From the NCBI GenBank assembly GCA_019090185.1, contig JAHRWJ010000110.1, positions 1 through 5,079 of the forward strand: DNA of 5,079 nt, given 5' to 3'. This document shows, piece by piece, positions 1 to 5,079 of the stretch. Source of the stretch: Immundisolibacteraceae bacterium. Its GTDB lineage: Bacteria > Pseudomonadota > Gammaproteobacteria > Immundisolibacterales > Immundisolibacteraceae. The notes beneath the pieces were generated by a model. It saw only the letters and a list, made by a program, of their open reading frames with translations, was not told the DNA's origin and did no database searches. Each line of letters begins with the position of its first letter. Position 1 is the first letter of the stretch. Both the position numbers and the translations under genes were made by a program.

Positions 1-1211
1 ACCCGAATACCGTCCAGCGTTGAGACGGTGGCTTCACCAAAATTTGCCGCCTCAATCAGCTCTGGAATCAATCGGTGAGGCTCTCCCTCGGACATCTCGA
101 TATGCAGCTCGGGGGTATTAACCGCATCGGGCAGCTCGTCAAACAGCGCCTGTACTGGCCGCTCATCATTACTGATAATTTCCAGTAACCTGGCCGCACT
201 ATAAAGCCCATCATCAAACCCATACCAACGCTCGCCAAAGAAAATATGGCCACTCATTTCACCGGCCAGATCAGCCTGCCGAGCTTTTAATTCAGCCTTT
301 ACCAGCGAGTGTCCGGTGCGGCACATCACCGGGTTACCACCGGCACGGGCAATCACATCCGGCAGATGCCGGGTGCATTTAACATCGTACAGAATGGTTG
401 CGCCGGGTTTGCGTTTGAGTAGATCGGTTGCAAACATCATCATCAGCCGATCCGGCCAGATCACCTCACCGCTGGGGGTGATTACCCCCACCCGATCACC
501 ATCGCCGTCAAACGCGAGCCCCAGGTCAGCCTGATTGGCATCTACAGCGGCGATCAAATCAACCAGGTTCTCCGGTTTGCTCGGGTCCGGGTGGTGATTT
601 GGGAAGGTACCATCTACTTCGGTGAATAGCTCGATCACCTCGCAGCCCAGCTGCCTAAGCAGCTTAGGAGCAATATCGCCGGTCACCCCATTGCCGCAGT
701 CGACCACGATTTTTAATCGCCGGCCGAGCTTAATATCACCAACAACCCGATCGATGTAGGCGGTTAGCACCTGCTCCTGCCGTAAGCTGCCATTCCCAAC
801 TGGCAAATCGTTGTTCTGAATAGAGCTCAGCAGCGCCTGAATCGCCGATTCAGCCAGAGTGACCCCACCGACGACCATTTTCAGGCCGTTATAGTCGGGG
901 GGATTATGACTACCGGTGATAACCACGCCACTACCAGTACTCAGCAGATGATTGGCAAAATAGAGCACCGGCGTGGGCACTTGGCCAACATCAACCACAT
1001 CAACGCCGCCAGCCATTAAACCTTCCATCAACGCCTGTTGCAGACGTGGCCCCGACAAGCGGCCATCTCGACCCACCGCCATCTCTTTTAGACCAACAGA
1101 GCGCAACTGCCCGGCCAGAGCCTGACCAATTAACTGGGTGGTCTGCTCGGTAAGGTCCTGGTCAACCACGCCTCGAATGTCATAGGCCCTAAAAATAGTG
1201 GATGAAATCAA
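1..1211 (-). CDS. algC: Phosphomannomutase/phosphoglucomutase (AlgC type), 3' end outside window
   Basis: This alpha-D-phosphohexomutase interconverts mannose-6-P/mannose-1-P and glucose-6-P/glucose-1-P in the cytoplasm, feeding LPS core and exopolysaccharide synthesis. I translated the minus strand from 1211 and found an unbroken frame to the window edge (about 403 codons; P. aeruginosa AlgC is 463, so some 55 C-terminal residues are missing). Visible motifs: N-terminal IFRAYDIRG (6-14); the active-site loop TGSHNP with the phosphoserine at S101; the metal loop DGDGDR with D235, D237 and D239; and the sugar-binding loop GEMSGH with E318 and H322. Each lies 7 residues before its P. aeruginosa equivalent (S108, D242/244/246, E325/H329). 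The RTSNTTP-like phosphate-binding loop would fall beyond the edge. No ATG exists between the in-frame TAA (1224-1226) and FRAYDIRG. The start is therefore TTG, 7 bases behind AAGGGAG; the adjacent TTG at 1214 is the alternative. The enzyme family is certain; preference for mannose or glucose is inferred. Confidence 0.95.
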   Translation of the reverse strand, partial: MISSTIFRAYDIRGVVDQDLTEQTTQLIGQALAGQLRSVGLKEMAVGRDGRLSGPRLQQALMEGLMAGGVDVVDVGQVPTPVLYFANHLLSTGSGVVITGSHNPPDYNGLKMVVGGVTLAESAIQALLSSIQNNDLPVGNGSLRQEQVLTAYIDRVVGDIKLGRRLKIVVDCGNGVTGDIAPKLLRQLGCEVIELFTEVDGTFPNHHPDPSKPENLVDLIAAVDANQADLGLAFDGDGDRVGVITPSGEVIWPDRLMMMFATDLLKRKPGATILYDVKCTRHLPDVIARAGGNPVMCRTGHSLVKAELKARQADLAGEMSGHIFFGERWYGFDDGLYSAARLLEIISNDERPVQALFDELPDAVNTPELHIEMSEGEPHRLIPELIEAANFGEATVSTLDGIR

Positions 1212-1218
1212 CAATCTA

Positions 1219-1225
1219 CTCCCTT
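1219..1225 (-). promoter_or_regulatory. Shine-Dalgarno AAGGGAG for the TTG-started mutase gene
   Basis: On the minus strand AAGGGAG lies 7 bases before the TTG at 1211-1209 and 4 bases before the TTG at 1214-1212. It overlaps an in-frame TAA (1226-1224), so translation cannot come through from upstream. The strong site together with the absence of an ATG decides the TTG start, and the spacing favours the second TTG. Confidence 0.7.
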
Positions 1226-1241
1226 AAATCTGCTGTTATTT

Positions 1242-1247
1242 ATTATC
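1242..1247 (-). promoter_or_regulatory. Possible -10 element before the mutase gene
   Basis: GATAAT on the minus strand matches TATAAT at 5 of 6 positions and would place the transcript start about 25 bases before the TTG start codon. No convincing -35 hexamer lies 16-18 bases upstream, so any promoter here would be weak or activator dependent. It lies in the gap between the membrane-protein gene and the mutase gene, so the mutase could have its own transcript beside read-through from dut. Weak evidence. Confidence 0.25.
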
Positions 1248-1255
1248 GCTATTTC

Positions 1256-1266
1256 TTACCGGGTAA
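1256..1266. repeat. Short perfect inverted repeat TTACC-G-GGTAA
   Basis: A perfect 5-base inverted repeat around one central base sits 8 bases upstream of the candidate -10 element on the minus strand, overlapping the place where RNA polymerase or an operator-binding protein would sit. It could be a regulator half-site pair, but 11 bases is short enough to arise by chance. Confidence 0.3.
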
Positions 1267-1332
1267 ATTGATCTTAAAACCAATTGGCTGTGAATAGATC
1301 ATTCGCAAAGTGCAGCCATTGGCCTTTTTTCA

Positions 1333-1360
1333 ACTAAACACTCACCAACTGGAGTTTAGT
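1333..1360 (-). repeat. Inverted repeat at the 3' end of the membrane-protein gene
   Basis: ACTAAAC (minus strand, overlapping the TAA stop) can pair with GTTTAGT across a 14-base loop, giving a 7-bp A/T-rich stem. It is followed by TGAAAAAAGG rather than a run of T, so it does not look like an intrinsic terminator on the minus strand. It might mark RNA processing between the two cistrons or be chance. Confidence 0.25.
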
Positions 1361-2429
1361 CCAGATCTAAATCAAGATCGATCGACGGCGTATCGTCCAG
1401 CGGCGTCGAACTAACCCTCGACTCCTCAAGCGTCATTTTAGAGCGTAAGTTAAAAAGCTCTTCGCAAACCGTATGAATGGTGCCAAATAGTTCAATCGAT
1501 TTTACCGGGTAATCTGCCTTCAGTTTGCCCAACTTAGCCTCACGAACCATGGTCACCAGAGTGGCAAGATCGGTCAGAATGGCCCCATTGACCCCACGGC
1601 AGGTAACAAACAGCAGCCCGGTCGCGATGAGCGCTATAAACCCGGCAGCAGAAGCAAATGCAAGACCAATGAACCCACCGCCGACACGCATGGATGGCGA
1701 CGGCCAATAAGCCAGCTGCCAACGACTACCGGCAATCGGAAACAGACGCAACGTATCCTCTGCCCGGGCAGAGGCATCACCATTCGCTGCCAACACCTGT
1801 GGTTCACCTTCCTGACGCGCCTGCTGAAGCTGCATATAACCGCCTCCTGAATCCAGCTGGGCCACTAATTCGATCAACATGGTCGCTGGAAAAGTCAGCA
1901 CCATATGGCCGACAACTTCAGCGGACTGCTCAGGTAACAGCGGCTTAAGCACCGGCTGCACCAGCGCTACCCGCGCCGATTCAGTGCCAATGCCGTGGGC
2001 CAGCGCCGGTGGTGCTTTACCCTGCGCCTCAGAACGGCGAATTAAATCCAGATCAGAATACCTAATCGGCGGCGTTTCATTCGGCTCCGTCTGTTGAAAC
2101 CCTGCCGATATCAACCGCAACCGCCAGGCATCTGGAAAATAGAGCTGTAGTCGATCCTCGAGCGCCTGACGCTGCACCGAATCTGGCATTTGCACCCGAT
2201 CAACCAACTCGTCCAAAGCCGACAAGCGCTGCAGGGTTGACGACTGCTGGGCAATGTTAATTTTGATCTGTTCTGCTAGATGCTGGGCCTGGTTTTGCAT
2301 CCGTAACGCCCTTTCATCGGTTAGCTCACTGACCACCAGGCCATAAAGCAGCAACACGGTCACCACAAACAGTGAACCGATAATCACGCTCAAAACCAGC
2401 GGCAGACGGGCTAATGAAATTACCTTCAT
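1356..2429 (-). CDS. Two-pass inner-membrane protein, stand-alone counterpart of the AlgC N-terminal membrane module
   Basis: A 357-residue protein with a short basic N-terminus, a first membrane helix at about 11-34 and a second at about 251-275. Between them lies a periplasmic domain (about 35-250) beginning with a helical stretch rich in Gln (about 38-80), as in membrane sensor ectodomains. The cytoplasmic tail (276-357) contains a predicted helical segment and ends in an acidic stretch whose last residues are DLDLDLD. No kinase, GGDEF, HAMP or catalytic motif is evident. It lies 18 bases after dut and just before the AlgC-type gene, in the same reading frame. In Pseudomonas the long annotated form of AlgC carries a membrane region in this place, so I infer that this is that module as a separate gene. 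It might tether the mutase or sense the envelope, but its function is unknown. No strong Shine-Dalgarno precedes the ATG (GGTAA lies about 11 bases upstream), suggesting translational coupling to dut. Confidence 0.85.
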   Translation of the reverse strand: MKVISLARLPLVLSVIIGSLFVVTVLLLYGLVVSELTDERALRMQNQAQHLAEQIKINIAQQSSTLQRLSALDELVDRVQMPDSVQRQALEDRLQLYFPDAWRLRLISAGFQQTEPNETPPIRYSDLDLIRRSEAQGKAPPALAHGIGTESARVALVQPVLKPLLPEQSAEVVGHMVLTFPATMLIELVAQLDSGGGYMQLQQARQEGEPQVLAANGDASARAEDTLRLFPIAGSRWQLAYWPSPSMRVGGGFIGLAFASAAGFIALIATGLLFVTCRGVNGAILTDLATLVTMVREAKLGKLKADYPVKSIELFGTIHTVCEELFNLRSKMTLEESRVSSTPLDDTPSIDLDLDLD

Positions 2430-2447
2430 GAAATATAAGTTACCGTT

Positions 2448-2906
2448 TCAGGCTTTGCCGGTGTGGCCAAAACCACCGGTGCCCCGGTCGCTTTCGACAA
2501 ACTCGGTAACCAGCTCAAAATCAACCTGCTGCACGGGCACAAACACCATTTGCGCCAGTCGAGCCCCCGGCTCCAGCAGGTAAGATTGGTCGCCCCGATT
2601 CCAGCAGGAGACCATCACCTCGCCCTGATAGTCCGAATCGATCAGTCCGACCAGATTACCCAGCACAATTCCCTGCTTATGGCCCAGGCCAGAGCGTGGC
2701 AATAACACGGCGGCCAACGTTGGATCGCCAATATAGACCGCCATACCGGTCGGGATTAACTCGGTAGCGCCCGGAGCCAGCGTGAGCGGTTCGCGAATCA
2801 TTGCCCGTAGGTCGATTCCGGCAGAGCCATCGGTGGCGTAAGCCGGCATGGCAAACTCATCCCCCAGCCGACCATCAAGAATTTTTAACTGAATCGTGCT
2901 CACCAT
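2448..2906 (-). CDS. dut: Deoxyuridine 5'-triphosphate nucleotidohydrolase (dUTPase)
   Basis: The homotrimeric dUTPase hydrolyses dUTP to dUMP and pyrophosphate, keeping uracil out of DNA and supplying thymidylate synthesis. From the start used here the protein has 152 residues, the usual bacterial length, and all five family motifs are present: [12 protein letters not shown] (about 24-35), [11 protein letters not shown] (70-80), [13 protein letters not shown] (83-95) with the catalytic Asp at D90 as in E. coli, [10 protein letters not shown] (113-122), and the C-terminal lid [10 protein letters not shown] (141-150), whose Phe stacks on the uracil. The frame is open 12 codons further upstream to an ATG at 2942. 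I chose 2906 because AAAGAGG stands 4 bases before it and the family starts here ([10 protein letters not shown]), while the extra residues have no counterpart. It lies between coaBC and the membrane-protein gene, the order seen in Pseudomonas. Confidence 0.97.
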   Translation of the reverse strand: MVSTIQLKILDGRLGDEFAMPAYATDGSAGIDLRAMIREPLTLAPGATELIPTGMAVYIGDPTLAAVLLPRSGLGHKQGIVLGNLVGLIDSDYQGEVMVSCWNRGDQSYLLEPGARLAQMVFVPVQQVDFELVTEFVESDRGTGGFGHTGKA

Positions 2907-2910
2907 CACA

Positions 2911-2917
2911 CCTCTTT
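2911..2917 (-). promoter_or_regulatory. Shine-Dalgarno AAAGAGG deciding the dut start
   Basis: On the minus strand AAAGAGG lies 4 bases before the ATG at 2906-2904. It supports the 152-residue dUTPase over the 164-residue version starting at 2942. Confidence 0.7.
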
Positions 2918-2988
2918 CATCACTATTAGAACGGGTTAACAAAGAACCGTTTTGAATTATCTGGCTAATATCAGCGTTGACCCTGGTT

Positions 2989-4116
2989 TTAACCGGTAGA
3001 CCCCATGCTGTAACGCCGAGCGATCACCTCAATCAACTGATAAGCCAGCTCACGCTTGCTGGTCGAGGGTAACCGCTGATCTGCGCCCGGCCAGAACAGA
3101 TGCAGGCTATTGTTATCGGATTCGAAACCACCATTATCACGGCCTACCTGATTGGCGGCGATCATCTGCAATCCTTTATCAACCAGTTTGCCCTGAGCAT
3201 AACGCTCAATTTGTTGAGTTTCTGCGGCGAAGCCAACACAAAACGGCGGATTCGCTGCCGCCGCGACAATTCGCAGCAGATCGGGATTGGGCACCAGGTG
3301 TAGATCCAGCCCCGCACCCGCTTTTTTAATTTTCTGGTCAACCTGCATATCGGGCCGGTAATCGGCCACTGCGGCAACACTAATATAGATATCGGTCTGA
3401 TCAACCATCGACTCTACCGCCGCCAGCATATCCCGCGCCGATCGCACCCGTGTGGTGTTAACACCAAACGGTGCCGGTAATGCCACCGGGCCTGCAATCA
3501 GTTCTACTTCCGCACCTGCCCGCCAGGCGGCGGCGGCCACCGCAAAACCCATTTTTCCCGAGCTGCGATTACCAATAAACCGAACCGGATCGATATCCTC
3601 CAGGGTCGGCCCAGCGGTCACCATCACACGTTTACCCGCCAGCAGCGGTGGCTGACTTAATTTTTCTAACCCCGCAACCACACTATCGATATCCACCCGA
3701 GGCAGACCGGAATAACTTTGGTCACTAACAACCCATTCACCGGTGCGCTCGACAACAGGAAACCGTGAGGCCGCAGCAGTTCCAGCAAGCCAAATCACCT
3801 GCTGCACGCCAGCAGACTCGATGTTGCTGGCAATAGCGCTAACCCATGCAATATCTACCTCAGGCAGTTCATGGTCGATCTGAACAACCGTTAACGCTCC
3901 GACCATTAACATCGGTTGAGTTGAAACCAGTGACGCAGCTCCGAGGAGCAACTGCTTAATAAAAGCTCGTGGAATCCACTGCTCAGCACCGGGTGCCATC
4001 TGCACATCAACCTCTGCGCCTTCGGCCTGCAACGTGGCGATAATTTCAACACATTGATATGCAGCAGGCCCACCGCTAACGAAATAATTTACTTTTTGAT
4101 TGCTGAGTCTGCCCAT
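2989..4116 (-). CDS. coaBC: CoaBC-type protein: intact phosphopantothenate-cysteine ligase (CoaB) with a degenerate decarboxylase (CoaC) domain
   Basis: A normal CoaBC makes 4'-phosphopantothenoylcysteine (CoaB, CTP dependent) and decarboxylates it (CoaC, FMN flavoprotein) in coenzyme A synthesis. The C-terminal half (about 160-375) is a complete CoaB: VTAGPT (166-171), [15 protein letters not shown] (176-190) with N183, AAVADYR (248-254), KIKK with K262, NPD (277-279), VGFAAET (294-300) and [10 protein letters not shown] (333-342). N183, A248 and K262 correspond to E. coli N210, A275 and K289 with one constant offset of 27. The N-terminal half keeps a CoaC-like beginning (SGGPAAYQ, 14-21, versus SGGIAAYK) but is about 27 residues shorter overall. 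The PAMN motif with its Asn and the flap loop ACGxxGxGR with the catalytic Cys cannot be found; H82 in DHELPEVD may be a relic of the catalytic His. I infer that it is a ligase only. The start is firm: an in-frame TAG lies 8 codons upstream with no other start codon between. No clear Shine-Dalgarno is visible. The gap to dut is 82 bases. Confidence 0.88.
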   Translation of the reverse strand: MGRLSNQKVNYFVSGGPAAYQCVEIIATLQAEGAEVDVQMAPGAEQWIPRAFIKQLLLGAASLVSTQPMLMVGALTVVQIDHELPEVDIAWVSAIASNIESAGVQQVIWLAGTAAASRFPVVERTGEWVVSDQSYSGLPRVDIDSVVAGLEKLSQPPLLAGKRVMVTAGPTLEDIDPVRFIGNRSSGKMGFAVAAAAWRAGAEVELIAGPVALPAPFGVNTTRVRSARDMLAAVESMVDQTDIYISVAAVADYRPDMQVDQKIKKAGAGLDLHLVPNPDLLRIVAAAANPPFCVGFAAETQQIERYAQGKLVDKGLQMIAANQVGRDNGGFESDNNSLHLFWPGADQRLPSTSKRELAYQLIEVIARRYSMGSTG

Positions 4117-4258
4117 AATGGGTGCCAGTGTACTTGCTGACTAGCGGCCTTATCTGAATAGATTTCCCAATGGACATCCTGGAACCCGCCATCATCAGTG
4201 CCCTGACTATTAACAAAAAACGTCGACATAACAACGATCACCCAACCTGGGAGTAGCC
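4117..4258. other. Divergent intergenic region between coaBC and radC
   Basis: These 142 bases should hold promoters for both divergent genes. On the plus strand TTAACA (4210-4215) resembles a -35 box (5 of 6), but no good -10 follows at the right spacing. On the minus strand I found no convincing hexamer pair. No ORF, hairpin terminator or long repeat was seen. Confidence 0.5.
4249..4253 (+). promoter_or_regulatory. Shine-Dalgarno GGGAG for radC
   Basis: GGGAG ends 5 bases before the ATG at 4259, supporting that start, which also matches where the RadC family begins. Confidence 0.65.
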
Positions 4259-4933
4259 ATGGCGATTCACCAATGGCAAACAGATGAACGGCCCCGAGAG
4301 CGATTAATGAGCCAGGGCGCCAGAAAACTATCAGACGCCGAACTGTTAGCCATCACCCTGCGCACCGGGATTCCGGGTAAAAACGCGGTCGAACTGGCTC
4401 GCGAGCTGTTGCAGGAATTTGGCAGTTTGCGGCAATTATTAAATGCCGACCAGCAGCAGCTCACCAATATTCGCGGTTTCGGTCCGGTCAAGTTTGCCCA
4501 ATTCAAAGCGGTTGCCGAACTCGGCTTACGTTATGCCAGTGAAAACGTGCAGCGCGGCGAGGCTTTTAGTTCACCAGAACAGACCGAAAACTACCTACGT
4601 TCCCGCCTGCGGGATCATCATCAGGAGGTATTTGCCTGCCTCTGGCTGGATAACCGCCACCGCCTGATTCAATTTGAAGAACTGTTTTTTGGAACTATCA
4701 ATGGCGCCAGTGTCTATTCCCGTGAAGTGGTCCGCGCAGCCCTGCGACACAACGCCGCTGCAACCATTCTCTGCCACAACCACCCATCGGGTATTGCCGA
4801 ACCCAGCAACGCCGACCGCCAGATCACCGAGCGTCTTAAACAGGCCCTGGAACTCATTGATGTGGTGGTGCTTGACCACATCATTGTCGGCGACGAAAGC
4901 TGCACCTCTCTGGCTCAAAGAGGCATGATTTAA
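4259..4933 (+). CDS. radC: RadC family JAB1/MPN (JAMM) domain protein
   Basis: A 224-residue protein (E. coli RadC has 222). The N-terminus has the family opening ERPRERLMSQGARKLSDAELL (about 10-30) and LRTG (34-37). A helix-hairpin-helix-like segment follows (about 60-85, with IRGFGPVK at 71-78), which in other proteins contacts DNA. The C-terminal half is the JAMM metalloprotease-like domain: EELFFGT (140-146), HNHPSG (173-178) and D186 give the expected zinc ligands H173, H175 and D186. The metal site is complete. Despite the name, a DNA-repair role is not established: the original E. coli radC mutation was traced to recG. The biochemical function remains unsettled, although related proteins are common in mobile elements. 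Here the gene is in its usual chromosomal place, divergent from coaBC, and looks native. It ends with TAA, with no terminator hairpin right behind it. Confidence 0.96.
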   Translation: MAIHQWQTDERPRERLMSQGARKLSDAELLAITLRTGIPGKNAVELARELLQEFGSLRQLLNADQQQLTNIRGFGPVKFAQFKAVAELGLRYASENVQRGEAFSSPEQTENYLRSRLRDHHQEVFACLWLDNRHRLIQFEELFFGTINGASVYSREVVRAALRHNAAATILCHNHPSGIAEPSNADRQITERLKQALELIDVVVLDHIIVGDESCTSLAQRGMI

Positions 4934-4995
4934 CTCCTTTATGTTGAAGGCAATGAAAAACAACCAGACCAACACTACCCATGGCTTGCGGAATC

Positions 4996-5004
4996 TGGTA
5001 TAAA
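4996..5004 (+). promoter_or_regulatory. Extended -10 promoter with G+C-rich discriminator
   Basis: TGGTATAAA holds the TGn extension plus TATAAA (5 of 6 to TATAAT). No good -35 box lies 17 bases upstream (TACCCA), as is tolerated with an extended -10. The bases after it, TCCGCGCCC, form a G+C-rich discriminator typical of promoters for ribosomal genes under stringent (ppGpp) control. The transcript would start near 5011. The downstream target is inferred to be rpmB or another translation gene outside the window. Confidence 0.5.
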
Positions 5005-5025
5005 TCCGCGCCCTGCACAGGTGAC

Positions 5026-5068
5026 GCAGTTTTGCCTTGTTAATACGAAAACCAAACAAGCAAACTGC
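5026..5068 (+). repeat. Long stem-loop in the leader downstream of radC
   Basis: The left arm GCAGTTTTGCCTTGTT (5026-5041) pairs with the right arm AACAAGCAAACTGC (5055-5068): 14 base pairs interrupted only by two bulged bases, an extra T and an extra C in the left arm. The loop is 13 bases (5042-5054, A-rich). It begins about 15 bases after the predicted transcript start. No T-run follows before the window ends 11 bases later, so it is not an evident terminator. A leader regulatory structure or a DNA inverted repeat are the main options. Confidence 0.6.
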
Positions 5069-5079
5069 TCCAGTTATAT

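Larger units (their letters stand above)
4934..5079. other. Intergenic region downstream of radC
   Basis: No gene was found here. The region contains a probable promoter and a long stem-loop, both described separately. In many gammaproteobacteria the ribosomal protein genes rpmB-rpmG follow close to radC on the same strand, so this is likely the leader of such an operon. No start codon with a ribosome site for it is visible before the edge. Confidence 0.5.

Noticed and set aside
68..253. Open frame of 61 codons on the minus strand
   Set aside because: It lies inside the mutase gene in another frame of the same strand; the mutase frame carries all family motifs.
316..534. Open frame of 72 codons on the plus strand
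   Set aside because: Antisense to the metal-binding part of the mutase gene, with no ribosome site or motif that would support a gene.
1280..1287. Palindrome CCAATTGG in the gap before the mutase gene
   Set aside because: An 8-base palindrome is common by chance and shows no spacing relation to a promoter element.
2907..2942. Twelve-codon upstream extension of dut to an ATG at 2942
   Set aside because: The extra residues have no counterpart in the dUTPase family, and the Shine-Dalgarno AAAGAGG fits the start at 2906.
2924..2955. Imperfect hairpin between coaBC and dut (AACGGTT pairing with AACCCGTT on the minus strand)
   Set aside because: It has a bulge, a short stem and no T-run, so it supports neither a terminator nor a clear regulatory element.
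3650..4116. A frameshift as the cause of the odd CoaC domain
   Set aside because: The frame is open over the whole region and both ends read as sensible CoaBC sequence in the same frame. A pair of compensating shifts cannot be fully excluded without comparison to relatives.
4595..5059. A 154-codon open frame on the minus strand opposite radC
   Set aside because: It mostly mirrors the radC coding sequence, whose protein is unmistakable, shows no known motif, and its upstream part runs through the promoter and hairpin region. It is a shadow frame.

Overview
The window looks like a piece of a gammaproteobacterial chromosome of moderate G+C. The order pgm/algC - membrane protein - dut - coaBC, divergent from radC, is the arrangement known from Pseudomonas and its relatives (radC, coaBC/dfp, dut, algC, argB). 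The protein sequences fit that group, but the species cannot be named from the window. All genes read as native housekeeping genes. I saw no mobile element, tRNA, rRNA or CRISPR array, and no gene-free stretch exceeds about 150 bases.

Layout: 1-1211 (minus) is the first ~403 codons of a phosphomannomutase/phosphoglucomutase of the AlgC type, cut by the window edge. Behind a ~145-base gap follows 1356-2429 (minus), a two-pass membrane protein with a large periplasmic domain. It appears to correspond to the N-terminal membrane module fused to AlgC in the long Pseudomonas form, here a separate gene. 2448-2906 (minus) is dUTPase (dut). 2989-4116 (minus) is a CoaBC-type protein with a normal CoaB half and a strongly eroded CoaC half. 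4117-4258 is a divergent intergenic region. 4259-4933 (plus) is radC. 4934-5079 carries an extended -10 promoter with a G+C-rich discriminator and a long hairpin, probably the leader of an unseen downstream gene such as rpmB-rpmG.

The minus-strand genes run coaBC -> dut -> membrane protein -> pgm with gaps of 82, 18 and ~144 bases. They could form one operon with an extra internal promoter before pgm. They supply coenzyme A synthesis (CoaB step), dUTP removal/dUMP supply, and sugar-phosphate precursors for LPS and exopolysaccharide.

The points most worth a second look are the CoaBC protein that has lost the motifs of its decarboxylase half, the in-frame separation of the membrane module from the PMM/PGM enzyme with a TTG start, and the 14-bp stem-loop in the leader at the right edge.
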